Assembly (NCBI RefSeq): GCF_019279795.1 | Contig: NC_056725.1 | Span: forward strand, 1,615,751,301 to 1,615,815,300 | DNA from: Protopterus annectens | Lineage: Eukaryota; Chordata; Ceratodontiformes; Protopteridae | DNA length: 64,000 bases | Reading direction: 5' to 3' | Shown: positions 42,559 to 54,685 of the stretch, piece after piece | Position numbering within the stretch: the stretch's first letter is position 1 | Layout of the letters: each line of letters opens with the position of its first letter | The notes under the pieces: generated by a model | The model's database searches: none | What the model saw: only the letters and a program-made list of their open reading frames with translations | Told to the model about the DNA's origin: nothing | Program-made: the position numbers and the translations under genes

Positions 42559-44840
42559 ATGTCAGATGATAAGGAGAGATCCCATCCCAAATCAGGATTC
42601 AAAAAATGTCCAGATTGTGAGCAGAAAATGTCCATCACTGACGGACACATTCAATGTGTCTTCTGCCTGGGGGCCAAGCACCTCCAAGACACATGTAGCA
42701 TTTGGCACTCCTTCTCTTCAAGAGTCCTCTTGGAGAGAAGGAGGAAACTTATAGACAGGGGATTGCTACAGCAATCTTTTTCGGAAGTTTTGAGTAACCA
42801 AGAAGGTGCTAGTATGTCCTCCAAATCCTCAAAATCCAAGTCATCAGATAAGGTCTCCAAAAAGGCTAAAGTTTCAGAAGGAGGGTCATCGGTTCCACAG
42901 TCATCGGAGCCGAGGGTACCTTTGATTTGGAGCCAGCTCTCAGTACTGGAGCCGGTCTCTGAAGTTCCTTCTTCACCTCTGCTCCAGTCAGCACCTTCGG
43001 TGCACTCTGCTAAGTCCTCAGTCAGCCTTTCAGATCTGGACATGGATCAGCTAGTGCAGAAGCTTTTACAGGCACCAGGACTTGCCAAATTGTTGTCGGC
43101 CCGACCAGCTCGTCGGTGCCGAAGAGCATGGAACCGGACTTGTCTACTCCTCCTCCGAGCCGTACTGGACTCTTGGAGCCGAAGGAAGTTGAACCGATGG
43201 TGGTCAAACCCTTGGACCCGATACCCACACCGGGGTTATCGGCTCCATCTACTCGGATGTCCTCGGTGCCGACCGAGGTCTCTCAGAGCCGACGCTCTCT
43301 AGTCGGGTCCGGGGAGGACAGTCGCAATGACTTGTTGGTGCCGACTCTTCCTCTCGGGGCTTCAGCTCGGATGAGCTCGGCTCCTACCTCAGGCCTGGAG
43401 CCCAGGGTTTTGGTGCAGGAGGATCGGATGGTGCTTTCGGGTCCGTCCACTCCTTCTCTTCAGAGCTATGGTGCCTTCGATGCTATGAGGAGAGTTTTGT
43501 CTCCAAAGACAATGTCAGCATCGGTTCAGCTTTCCCTCTCCCCTCAATCTCCTGGGTCAACTTCTGCATCTACCGACCCCTCTAAGCATAGAGACCCCAA
43601 GCCTCAAGTACCCCCACAGCATGTTCCCTGCTCTTCTGAGGCCTTCCCAGATCCTCCCACTGAGGAGGTGCCCAGGAATAGACTATGCAAGAGGAGGCAC
43701 TTAGACTCCCCACAGGAGTCTTTGACATCTGACATGGACTTCGATGAGTCAGAAGGGTCCCCTCGATCCCCCTCTGAGGATATCTCCTTTGCAGAGATAC
43801 TAGAGATCCTTAGTCAGAGGGGCAATTGGCAGTCCAAGACCCCTACTGAGGATGAGTCTGTGCTCTTGAAGGCTTTTGGGTCTCAACCTTCCACTTCTTG
43901 GGTGTCTCCGCCTTACAACGAGCTCATGGAACTGATCTCTTGTAAGGCGTGGGAGTCACCGGAGGCCATGGAACCTGTCCCTCATAGATCCAACAAATTC
44001 ATATCTGCACCAGTAGATAAGTCATTTTTGACAAAAGGAGTGCCTGTGGATGCCATGGTGGTGGCTGCAGCCACCAGAAAGGAAGTATCTGAGACATCCT
44101 CTTCTATCCATCCCCCTAACAGAGATTCTAGGGTCATGGATAGATATGGGAAGCACATGTTTAGTTCAGTGACTTTTTCTCTGTGATCAGTGAACTACTT
44201 GACCCATTTTACAAGACTACAGAGATATCTCCTGAAAGAGCTAGGAGATACTCTCCAGGGTACGGTAGCTGCAGGGGTGGCTGACAAAGTCAACGCCCAG
44301 CTCACTACCCTAAACTCAGTAGTGAACTCATCCATGCGTCTCATATCCTTTGCAGCTGATGTTTCGAGTAGAGCTGCTAGTTTGGGCATTGCTTTTCACA
44401 GACAAGCCTGGATGCATCTCTGTTCCTTTGTGGAACCCTTCAAGTCTTCCTTTATTAATACCCCATTCGATGGCTCATCACTGTTTGGGCCCAAAGTAAA
44501 GGAAACTTTAACCAGGTGTGAGCAGGAAGGCAAGACTTTATCTGCCATTGGGGTCCGTTTTTCCACTCCTACTCAGCCTTACCCCAAGGGCCCTAGGGGG
44601 GGGAAATGTGGTTCCGAAAAACTCAGGCAGCCTTTCAGGACACATATGGTGAAACCCCGTCTAGAGACAGAGGAGGGGGTTATAAAGGAAGACGCCGCCC
44701 CCGTGGCAGAGGTGGTCTGCAGCAACAGGGTGACAGGGGTCAGCTCTCCGGTCAGTCCTACCAGCACCCCTGAAAGGGGGCGTGACTGTTCAGCTCTGGA
44801 GGCAGTCAGGGGTCACTTGTCTTTGTACCCAGAAGCCTGG
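42559..44840 (+). pseudogene. DIRS-B gag-like protein
   Basis: The ATG at 42559 opens MSDDKERSHPKSGFKKC with the zinc-finger-like unit CPDC, CVFCLGAKH and C..WH (the last Cys of DIRS-A is Trp here). A Ser/Pro-rich region with SEP and SAP motifs follows. The frame changes near 43105 to the one running 43116-44186, with NELMELISCKAWESPEAMEP and GVPVDAMVVAAAT. An in-frame TGA at 44184-44186 interrupts just before VNYLTHFTRLQRYLLKELGD; DIRS-A has Arg there. After the stop the frame is open to 45293 and runs directly into RT, so gag and pol are in one phase in this copy. Confidence 0.85.
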
Positions 44841-46690
44841 CTAAACATAACATTGGATACTTGGGTACAAAGCATCATTTCCAGAGGATATTTCATACCA
44901 TTCTTTACCCCACCCATTTCTATCAAAAAAATCACAGATGTTCCACCCAATCTCAGGAAACAAGCAATCGTAGAGGTCCACAGATTGCTAGAAAAAAGTG
45001 TCATCCAACCAGTCCCAGCAGACCAAGTTGGATTCGGAACTTACTCAAGATTCTTTTTGGTACCAAAGAAAACAGGGGACTGGAGACCTATCTTGGACCT
45101 CAACAGACTCAACAACTTCATAAAGAAAGAGAAGTTCCAAATGGTCATGCTTCAGTCCATTCTTCCCTTTTTAGGGAAAGGTGATTGGATGTACTCCATA
45201 GATCTCAAGGACGCGTACTATCACATAAAGATGGACAGATGCTCCAGAGATCATCTGCGCTTCTGGCTGGGAGCCAATCATTACCAGTTTTGATCCTTGC
45301 CCTTTGGTCTCACTTCAGCCCCCAGAGTGTTCACCAAATGTATGGCAGTGGTCACTGCTCACCTGGGGTGTCTAGGATTCCAGGTGTTTCCATACTTAGA
45401 TGATTGGCTCCTCACTGCTACCACCAGGCATCAATTCAGTCAGGCAACACAATACACTCTGACACTCTGCCATCAATTAAGCATTACGATCAACTTTAAA
45501 ACGTCTGCCTTATCGGCATCTCAGCATATCATTTTTATAGGAGCAGAGTTAGATACCTCAACCACTACTCTAAGTCTCCCTTTCGAAAGAGTCTCTCTCT
45601 CCTCTGCCAAAATGTCAACTCACTGGCATCAAAAAACAAAGCTACAGCAGCGGAGGTATTGAAAGTACTAGGTTTGATGGCGGCAGCAATCCTGGCTATA
45701 CCACTCGCAAGGATGCATATGCAAATCCTTCAATGGCTCCTCTTCACTCAGTGACCTTACCAGAAACTACCAATGCACCACATGATTCTTATCATGGATT
45801 CTTGCAGGGGAGACCTTCGGTGTTGGTTGACGTCTCTTCATGTTACAATAGGAAGACCCTTTGTCCCCCCCAGTAGCCACTGTGACTACGGACGCTTCCC
45901 TGATAGGGTGGGGGGGGGGGGCATTTTCAGGGAAAGACTACCCAAGGCACATGGACAGATCAAGAATCACATCTGCATATCAATCTTCTAGAGCTGAGAG
46001 CGGTACTTTTAGCATTGCAGTACTTTCAGGACTCTCTCCCTCTAGGGACTATTGCAATTCAGACCGACAACATGTCAGTAGTCTGGTACTTGAGCAAGCA
46101 AGGCGGAACCAAGTCTTACCCCCTTTGTCGAGAAGCCCTCAGGGTTTGGCAATGGGCTGTGTCATCCCAGCATTTTCTGTTAGCAACACACATCCTGGGG
46201 AAATCCAACATCATAGCGGACAAGCTAAGCAGGGCAATAATACTCCCTCACGAGTGGTCTCTCAAACAACAGGTTGCAGAGTTGATTTTCCACAAATGGG
46301 GCCAGTCTTGTTGTGACCTTTTTGCCAGCCACTTCAATTCAAAATGCAGAAGCTACTTTGCCCTGATACCACCTCTGGGTCATCCCCCAAGAGATGCACT
46401 GATACACAATTGGCCCCTGGGTCTCCTTTATGCATTTCCACCCTTCCCATTAATACCCAGATTTTTACAGAAAGCAAAATCGCTGGGAAGGAAGGTTATA
46501 CTCATAGCCCCCTACTGGCCTCGACAGATTTAGTTTCCATTTCTCCACCATCATCTGTTGGAGGATCAATGGATCCTGGACCCAGTTCTGGACCTTCTGA
46601 CGCACTCGTCAGGGGACCTTCATCCTTTTCTGCAGTCCCTGAAACTGACTGCTTGGCTAATCCACTTCCCCTAATTGCCAGGCTTCATTC
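44841..46690 (+). pseudogene. DIRS-B reverse transcriptase, RNase H and downstream pol domain
   Basis: RT motifs: FFLVPKKTGDWRPILDLNRL, MYSIDLKDAYYHIKM (motif A), then a TGA at 45291-45293 where DIRS-A has Arg, LPFGLTSAPRVFTKCMAVV and VFPYLDDWLLTAT (intact YLDD, about 45390). RNase H: VATVTTDASLIGWGG, and after frame changes near 45660 and 45920-46010, IQTDNMSVVWYLSKQGGT and NIIADKLSR. The post-RNase H segment has CCDLFASHFNSKC and ILIAPYWPRQI, followed by TAG at 46531-46533. A G-run at 45908-45920 is a likely frameshift site. Confidence 0.88.
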
Positions 46691-47705
46691 AATTTCAAAA
46701 GATACAAGACAGATTCTTTTGTCTTCTCTCAAGCCATCTACCAGGAAACTATATGGCAGTAAATGGAAAAGGTTCTCAATTTGGGCCAACGCGCAGAACA
46801 TTGACCATTTTTGAGATCTGCTATCTACCATTTTGGAATTTTTGACAAACATTTTTAAGGAAGGGGCAGCAGCTGCTACAGTTCGAGTTCAGTTAGCTGC
46901 TATCTCACATTTTCACCTAGGTCTTGGTGGCTCAAATATTATGAGCCATAAATTATCCAAAACCTTCCTTAAAGGCGTTCTTCATATGAGACCTCTGATC
47001 AAAATTCCCTTTTCTCCCTGGAATTTAAACCTTATGCTGTCTCAACTTATTCTTCCTCCCTTTGAACCAGCCTTTTCTTGTTCTTTAAAATTCTTATCTT
47101 GGAAAACAATTTTTCTTGTGGCCATTACGTTTGCCCGCAGAGTGTCAGAACTTCAAGCATTATCCATCAGACCACCCTACATGATCTTCCATGCTGATAG
47201 AGTATCTCTCAGAACAAACCCCTCATTTTTACCTAAAGTCTGTTCTGAGTCAAATATCAATCAGGTCATTGAACTACCAGTGTTCTTCCCCAACCACTCT
47301 AACAACTTGGAATATATGCTGCACAAGCTTGATGTTCACAGACAGTTCAGATTTTATCTTGACAGAACTAAGGATATTAGGAAATCAGATCAACTTTTTG
47401 TATCCTTTTCAGAAGCAAGAAAAGGCAATCCATTGGCTAAAACAACCTTATCTAAATGGTTATCCGATTGTATATCCTTTGTGTATGAAAATGCGAACAT
47501 GCCTTTAACGCACAAACCAAAAGCTCATTCTACCAGAGCTGTCTCTACCTCTTTTGCTTTTCAAGCTAAATTGCTCCTTGACAATATTTGCGCTGCAGCT
47601 ACTTGGTCTAAACTTCATACCTTTATCACACATTACAAAGTAGATAAGGCTTCTAGGGACAGGTCTTCCTTTGGTTCTATGGTACTGAAGAACATACTCC
47701 CATGA
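46660..47705 (+). pseudogene. DIRS-B tyrosine recombinase
   Basis: One phase covers the whole protein, with a single in-frame TGA at 46812-46814. The N-terminal part reads LKPSTRKLYGSKWKRFSIW. After the stop, ATVRVQLAAISHFHLG and FLKGVLHMRPL continue the core-binding domain. Catalytic residues are Arg in FARRVSELQAL, His and Arg in HSTRAV, Trp in ATWSKLH and Tyr in THYKVD, all conserved. A short RT-overlapping lead-in precedes it, as in DIRS-A. The frame ends 32 bases before the internal complementary region. The stop makes this copy inactive unless read through. Confidence 0.9.
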
Positions 47706-47737
47706 GCCACCCAGGGTTGAGGATGCTAGGGACGCTA

Positions 47738-47841
47738 CCCATCGGTGAGAATAAACAGTGAGATTTAACAACTTCACATATAGAGGTTATGTACTTACCA
47801 TAGAGTTCCATGTGAGTTGTTTATCTCGCCTTTATTCTCAT
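47738..47841. repeat. DIRS-B internal complementary region
   Basis: cccatcggtgagaataaaca to acttcacat is complementary to the left outer end, and atagaggttatgtacttacc to tttattctcatg to the right outer end. The match is less exact than in DIRS-A, consistent with greater age. Confidence 0.9.
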
Positions 47842-48005
47842 GTCCCTCCCTCCTTCCCCCTCCTGGCTGACTGCTGACTTTGAGGCTAGTGCCATCCTGG
47901 TTATTCAATATTTCTTCTTTCCCTTTGGGAACTGTTCTTCGTAGATATATATAAGAGAGTATATATGGGTTGTATATATGTATATATATGTATAGTCTAT
48001 TATTC

Positions 48006-48194
48006 GCAGCAAACAAGATCTGAGGTAATTCCAGCAGTGCATTGTGGGATAAGGGGCTGGTCTCGAGCTACTGGCAAACCTTGAGCTTGCTATCGGCCGT
48101 GTCGGAGCCGAGGATCGGCTCCGAACCCATCAGTGAGAATAAAGGCGAGATAAACAACTCACATGGAACGTTATGGTAAATACTTAACTTCTAT
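48006..48194 (-). repeat. DIRS-B right inverted terminal repeat
   Basis: From agcaaacaagatctgaggta through cggagccgaggatcggctcc to aatacttaacttctat; complement of the left ITR plus an outer extension. Confidence 0.9.
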
Positions 48195-50392
48195 TTATGG
48201 AGCTTAGGAAATGTATGGGAGGAATAATCAGCTTTCAGCAGTTAATATTACTAATATGTGGGGAATGGAACTTGATTTGCAATAGTGAGAATGTGTCAGG
48301 TTACCTAGAAGTGAAAGATAACAAAACAATAGATTTCTGAAGACATTTATGAAAATATTTGCTATGGAATATGTGAATTCAGTACTAGGAACTCAGATTT
48401 ACATATCATTCCCCAAGGTACAATAACTGGGCTATAATAGATAGAAATTATATTTCACAGGATCTTTGCATTTAATTGAAAACTTTGATACACATCCTGT
48501 CACTATCTCAGATCATCATCAAAAAAGTGTAAATGAGACACCGGTGCTTTCTCACCTACCTGTTAAAAAAGAGGAATTTAAGCAATGGATTGTGGAAACT
48601 ATTCAAAAGTTATTAGGGAAGATGGATAGTGAGTGGGGTAAAAATAAAAAGGGGGTTTAAAAACAGGGAAGAAATAAGAGAAATAGATATGGGTAAGAAG
48701 TAATGGGAACTACTTAAAGGAGCTGACTGCAGAATAAGAGGAATCTCATAGAACAAGAGGAGGTGCAAATGCAAAGTGCTAAAGAGAAAATAAGAGTTTC
48801 TGGATAATATTTGTGAGTTAAGAAAGATTGCTGATAAGCAACTATGTTTTGATAATGCCAGAGCACAACAACTTTTAGCACAATGATGTAGGCAGCAGAA
48901 AGTAGAAAGGGTTGTTACCAAACAGGGAGCCTATAACAAAAATGAAACATAACCTGAGATCCTGTAGAGGTTTTAGAGATTCATTTGAAATGTTATGAAA
49001 CTGTATAAAGAAGATAAATATGAAAATCAAGAAATATCACAAATGGAAATATTTATAGAAGACATGTCTAAGTTAGAGATAGATAATGTTCAACAACTAA
49101 CAGTTAAGATAGGAGAATATTTAGATACAAATGGTGATGTATAATCAATCTTTAGAAATGTTTCCAGGAGGAGATGGCATGCCTGTGGAAGTTGAAAGTT
49201 AGCAGAGCAAAAAAGTGATTTTGTTTAACAGTATTTTAAAATGAGGGGATGCACCAACATCTTGAAAGAAAGCTGTGGTAGCTGTATTACATAAGGGCGT
49301 TAAAAGACCCATCATACCCAGGTTTGCATAGACCCATTTTAATTTTAAACCATGATTTATAAAGTATTTATCTATACTAGCTAAAAGAATGGAAGATGTG
49401 TTGCCAAAATTAATAGACCTACATCAGTTTGTTTTTTGTGGAGGGGAGGTAAACATTTGACAACATTAACAAAACAATGATGACCCAGAGGGGAAGCAAA
49501 ATGTAGAAAAATCCTAGTTATGGTATTAGTGGATCTTGATGCAGAGAAAGCATTTAACAGGGTAAGTCAGAAGCTTGAGTAGGGCAATGGAAGCATTTCC
49601 ATTGCCTGATACAATAATAAGGTTAATTATGGAATATGTGAAGGATCAGTAGAAATAATTAAAGTGGGAAGGTTCATCTGTTGTATTTAAACAGATAAAC
49701 TAGGCAGGGGGGCCCATGTTTCCCTTTATTTGTTTTTATATTTAAAGCCATTGGCAAAGAAAATTAAGAGAATCAGAAATACAAGGATGTAATTAGTAAT
49801 CAATAAAAGTTGAGTTCTCAATGTATTGGAACATTTTGAGACAGTGTTGTCATTTCAAGATATAAAATATAGGCTATGCTCCTAATTTATGTACATACAC
49901 ACCAATTGGTTCAGCAATACCCATATTTATGGGAACCCAATATGATTATTATTTAGGAGTTTAGATAAAAGGCTTATGTTATAGCAGCTAAGAATATGTG
50001 ATGAGACTGAACAAAAGATAATACAAAAACTGAGAAACTGGAAGCTCTTGTTTGTGGATATGGATATGGATAGCTAGATACAATTGGTGAAAAAGTTTTT
50101 AGCCCTTTCAATTTTTATATACCAGTTGTGCACATTTTTATCAACCACATGATAAGTTGTGGACAATAATAAAGAGTTGAAGGAATTTATCTGGGAGGGT
50201 TAAGTGGGATAAGTTGATCCTTCTAATAGAACAAGGTGGTTTAGGATTACCTGATTTATAGGGATATTTTAGAGTTACACAGTCAAGGTTCATGCACATT
50301 ACACAAGCAGCATTTTATAATTTAAAATGGAAAGAGAGAATGAAGCATGGGAGAGTTTCAAGACATAACAGTAGGATTTTGGATGTAGACCC
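48195..50392 (+). pseudogene. L1-like LINE copy B, 3' half, 3'-interrupted
   Basis: Resumes with ttatggagcttaggaaatgt, matching copy A at 30199, and runs through endonuclease (LICGEWNLIC, HPVTISDHH), linker and RT (VLVDLDAEKAFNRV, about 49530). It then reaches LNEFIWEG- and IEQGGLGLPDL-like sequence (about 50240) and ggattttggatgtagac (50374). It stops there because a SINE follows, and no LINE sequence resumes afterwards. Frame breaks are more numerous than in copy A. Confidence 0.72.
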
Positions 50393-50536
50393 CAGGTAGG
50401 TTTGAGGTTGGCATAATAGTTGAGGTGTTTACCTCCCAGATTAAAGGTACAGGGTTTGATTCTCACTGAAGGAAATTGGCTAGGCTTAAATGGCCACCAA
50501 GGGCAGCGAGCCTAGTACTTGCCTATGAACCTATGA
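50393..50536 (+). mobile_element. tRNA-derived SINE with a CR1-like tail
   Basis: A box-like agttgaggtg (50419) and B box-like gggtttgattctc (50453) are spaced as in a tRNA-type pol III promoter. The tail (taggcttaaatggcc, gcctagta, cctatgaacctatga) matches the CR1-like LINE 3' end at 5601-5656. The tail match fits use of that LINE's machinery. Confidence 0.7.
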
Positions 50537-51189
50537 CTAGCCATGGTAGCAGCAATGATATCAGGTCATCACTTCTACTCCCTTATTTTTTCTGACATGA
50601 CCTGCAAGGCATGTAGTCTCCAGCAGACTTTGCAGAGGCATCAGATTTCCCCAAACCTTTCCCAGGGTAGGAGTGCCTGTCATCAGTCACTTCATCTTAT
50701 TCCAATCCAGACAACCCTTATCAGTGGCCCAAGTACATTCACATACTCGGGTCATTGGTGATACACACTAACTCCCTACCACTACATCATCAGGCTGGTA
50801 TCATGTAGTATTTTCATATGATGCATATGGACTCCCTGTTGTACTTTTGAGTATCAACATATCTGATTTGTCTCTTTTTCTCAAGGTACAATAACCTTAT
50901 AAGTAGAGAAGTAGTATGCTTAGAAGGTGGAAGTAGGGAGTGCAAGGAAACATAGCCACATCTGCAGGGAAAAAGTAACTTTATTTTTGATTCATGCATT
51001 TGTTAACCGGGTAAGACTTCTAGACACAGGTGCCCCTTTTCGGGGATAATCCAAGAGCAATGTACTGTTAAATTACTTGAACAGATTCACATAGCAGACA
51101 AATGGAAGTGGAAGGAATCAAACCCTGTATCCTTAGCTACAGGAAGCAGCTTGGTGACTTAATCCTCTGTACTAACTGCCAGTTTGCTT
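50537..51189. other. unassigned sequence
   Basis: Short frames only. No LINE copy B sequence resumes after the SINE, so either the LINE was already truncated or a rearrangement followed. Confidence 0.4.
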
Positions 51190-51456
51190 TAGAAATTTAT
51201 TTATTCATTATTTATTTATTTAACATTTGTTAACTGAGAAAGTCCAACTTGGAACAAGGCCAATTTTCAGCGGAGGCCCGGGGAGAAATGCTCCAGATGC
51301 ATGTCTTTGTAAAGTGGGCGGAAACCGGAGTACCCGGAGGAAACCCACATGAATGCAGGGAGGACATGCAGACTCCACACAGAAGGCACCAAGAATCGAA
51401 CCAGAGAACCTCTTGCTGTGAGGCGACAATGCTACCACTGCACCACTGCGCTGTCC
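51190..51456 (-). mobile_element. V-SINE, complete or nearly so
   Basis: Read on the minus strand it has a tRNA-like head (ggacagcgcagtggtgcagt, B box ggttcgattcttgg), the V-SINE core (cctccgggtactccggtttc) and a tail ending in aaatgttaaataaataaata. It is the longest of three copies in the window. A short tagaaat on both sides may be a target-site duplication. Confidence 0.8.
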
Positions 51457-51559
51457 TAGTCCTAGAAATATCAGACCAGTCATAATTTTACTCCTCAAAT
51501 TTTCAATAGAGAGTCCCCCCCTCTATATATGTATGTACATAGAGTAGTAGTAGGCATTC

Positions 51560-53470
51560 TTCAATCCCAAAAGAGGGTTTGCACCTCTATTGGACTGATT
51601 CGAGCAGCATCTTCTGTGGCTATGTAATCCAATCTGGGAGTGGAAGTCCTTTCCACATACTAAGCAGCAGTAGGCAGATGTTGGTCTGGTATCATGGGCA
51701 TGGATCTTCCTGAGGGCTATTTTATCCTCTGCTGTCCTTCCCAAGGTGGTTTCATATATAACGAGAGCTTCTTTCACTTCCCATTTCCAGACATACTTAT
51801 CTGAGTTTAGAGAATACCAGGTGTTCCATCTGATTGAGAGTGCACCATGGTTACACTTGCATATGTCCTTGATCACAATTTGGGTTGTTGTTTCAGCCTC
51901 TTTCCAGGCTCCAGCTCTCCAAAAAGGAGGCCTTTTGGTATTCACCCATCTGTCATGCATGTGACATGACCCAACCAAAGCATACATCTCTGTTTCAGGA
52001 AGGTGAACATGAAGGTGGTGCCCATCCTGTCAAGCACTGTGCTGTGGGGGATCTTGTCCATCCATGAGATACTAAGTATGTGCCTAAAGCAGCATAGATG
52101 GAATACACTGAGCATGATGCTCCTGTTTTCTGTCCAAAGTCCATGTTTCACTGGCATACAGTAATGTGCTCAAACACAGGCTGTGTAAGCCTGAATCTTT
52201 GTTTGTATAGTAAGCTTATTATTAGCACACACTGTCTTCGTCAGGCTGGAAAACATTGTGGCAGATTTTCTAATTTCCTTGTTGATCTTGCTATCAAGCA
52301 ACAAATTGTCAGAGATTGTAGAGTCTAGGTACATGAGGTCATGGACAACTTCCAGCTCATACTTATTCACCCTCATTTATGGCTGAATGCCCACATTTTG
52401 GCCCATCACCTGGGTCTTCTTTAAACTGACTGTGTGGCCAAATTCTATACATGCATCCACAAAGTGATTCATAAGTCACTGAAGTTTTTGCTGAGTGTGA
52501 CATTCAAAAGCTGCGTCATCAGTGAACAGGAACTCTCTAGGTGCTTCCTAAGGACCCTGGTCCTTCATCTAAGCCTTGACAGTTAAAACAGGCTGCCATC
52601 CAATCTGGTTCAGAGAAAGATACCTTCTGTAGCAGTTCCAAAAGCAAATTTCAACAGAATTGAAAAGAACATACCAAACAATGTTGGAGCCAGTACGTAG
52701 CCCTGCTTCACTCTACTGAGAATTCTGAAAGGTTTGGATTTGGATGCATCGTACATGAGGGTCCCCTTCATGCCTTCATGGAAGGCCCTGATAATGCTAA
52801 ACAGTATTGGAGGACAACTGATCTTTGCCAGAATCACAAGCAGACCTTTCCTAATGATGAAATCAAATGCCTTGTCAAGATCAATGAAGGCAATATACAG
52901 AGGTTTGTTCTGCTCCCTGCACTTTTCTTGTAGTCACCTAACAAAGAAAATGTCTACAGTTGACCATTTGGCTTTGAACCCACACTTGGACTCGGGGTGA
53001 ACTCTCTTTGCAAAAATGTGGAGCCTCTTCAGGACAACATGTCCAAAAAGTTTCCCCATGGTACAGAGAAGCGGGATACCACAATAGTTGTTATAATAAT
53101 TTTCTCACCCTTATTTTTATAGATAGTAACTAGATTAGCATTCCTCATATCTTGTGGTGCACTACCTTCTCTCCAGTATTTGCAAAGTATTGCATACAGC
53201 TCCAGGATTAGGGTACCATTGGCACACTTAAGGATTTCTGAGGGAATACCATCTTTCCCTGGAACTTTTCCAGATGAGAGTGCTTTTAGTGCAACATTGA
53301 GTTCTTCCAAGGTGGGCTTAACATTGAGTTCAGTCAGAGTTGGCAGAGGCTTGTTGGCATTCAGGGTTCTCTCTGTAACTATGGCCTCTCTGGCATACAG
53401 CTGCGAGTAGTGTTCCACCAAGCATTCCATTTGCTTGTTCTGTCCTTCAAGACTTTGCCTGCAGCTGACA
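51560..53470 (-). pseudogene. LINE reverse transcriptase and C-terminal zinc finger
   Basis: RT fingers: LEELNVALKALSSGKVPGKD with GIPSEILK (about 53320-53220). Downstream, fragmentary frames give CPPILFSIIRAFHEGM, VKQGYVLAPTLFGMFFSILL (motif B region, about 52730-52640) and DLMYLDSTISDNLLL (about 52330). The C terminus reads ISWMDKIPHSTVLDRMG, WLGHVTCMTDGW and finally YCCLVCGKDFHSQIGLHSHR (51660-51600), a C2H2-like finger. The YADD segment falls in a frame-broken stretch near 52540-52500 and is not clear. Confidence 0.75.
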
Positions 53471-54103
53471 TAAGTGGGGCATTATTCCTTTGTGATGGAC
53501 TGATGGCTTGCTTGATCCCCTCATACAGTCTTCACATGTTACCAATGTCTGTGACCTGCTGAATCTTGAAGCAAAGTTGGAGACAATAATCATTTACACA
53601 TCACTGAGCTATTTGCTGCACTTGTGTCTGAGCACAACAGAGTGCCTACAGGTTCTCCTCATTGGATGAGGACCTGTATGCAGCCAATGCCTGTTGCTTC
53701 TTCACAGTCTGGGGATCAGCACTTAAGTGTGGGCTTCAAAACAATCAGTACACTATACTTTCTTATTCTCATAGATGTTGCAGTGTTATAGATAGCTAGT
53801 AGTTTTTCCCATCCCTTGCTGATGTCAGTGCCATCTGGGCAGGGCATGACCTCTTCAAGTACTTGAACAAACTTGCATACTTTTGAAGTGCCACAAGTCT
53901 TGCCTATGTCAGTGTGCAGCCTCCTTTCCTTTTTATAGTAAAAGAACCTTTGTGGTTGGATGTTCATCTTACTGCACATGAGCACTTGGTCAGTATCACA
54001 GTCTGTGCTGTGGTAACTTGTGTGTTAATCTCTCACTACCTAAACTGCTGCATTTGGTCAGGATAAGGTCAAGCTGGTGTCAATGTTTCGATCTTGGGTG
54101 TTG

Positions 54104-54685
54104 TCATGAAACTTTGTGCTGGGGCTTGACATTGAAGAAGGTGTTGTTTATGCAGAGGTCATACTGGGAACAAAATTCAAGTAGATGCTGTCTGTTTTCA
54201 TTCATCTTTTCTGTTCCGAACTGTCCTAGACAGGATAGCCAACTGTGATGGTCACTGCCAACCTTGGCATTAAAGTCACCAAGAATGAATAATGGTTCAC
54301 GGGAAGAAACCTCACTAATGGCAGCATGAAATTCATTACATAATTTGCCTTGCCTTACGTAGACACTGAAGATGGTGACCATGGCCACTGGTGTTTGTAG
54401 CTCAATTTTCAGCAGTCTCTCATTTCCCATATTCGATGGTATAATGTAGCCAATGAGGATTTTTTTCTGATTGCAAAACCAACACCATGTTTTCTGGTCT
54501 CTTCTAGAAGCTTCCTGTGCCAGAAAAAAAGTAAAGTCCTTCTCCGTGAGACATCCAATGGATGACAGTTTTGTTTTCTGGAGAGTTACAATGTCCATCT
54601 GCAATCTGCTTAGCTCTTTGTTAATAACTGCTGTCTTCTGAGCATCACTGATGTTCCGTAGATCTTCCATAAGGCCTGGAGTCAT
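54104..54685 (-). pseudogene. LINE APE endonuclease domain
   Basis: A 193-codon frame starts MTPGLMEDLRNISDAQKTAV. Catalytic-type motifs are LQKTKL (TE/TK position; the usual Glu is Lys here), GDFNAKVG (LGDFN) and KMNENRQHLLEFCSQYDLCI with NTFF. The family uses this domain to nick target DNA. The frame stops after QHKVS, where the SDH motif would follow. The Glu-to-Lys change and the truncation indicate it is inactive. Confidence 0.8.

Larger units (their letters stand above)
41364..48194 (+). mobile_element. DIRS-B, complete DIRS-1-type element with an internal TIR island
   Basis: The 6831-bp copy has the same organisation as DIRS-A: split ITRs, leader, gag, RT/RNase H, recombinase and internal complementary region. 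Ends follow from the internal region (cttcacat joined to atagaggtta). Joining the flanks (aaaactgtta and ttatggagc) approximates copy A (aatcgctataatggagc), so there is no target duplication. Proteins differ widely from DIRS-A, so this is a related subfamily rather than a recent duplicate. At least four in-frame stops and several frame changes are present. The leader has expanded by (TA)n tracts and a 561-bp insertion. Confidence 0.95.

Noticed and set aside
50393..50470. Functional tRNA gene
   Set aside because: A and B boxes are degenerate, no cloverleaf is evident and a LINE-like tail is attached. It is a SINE.
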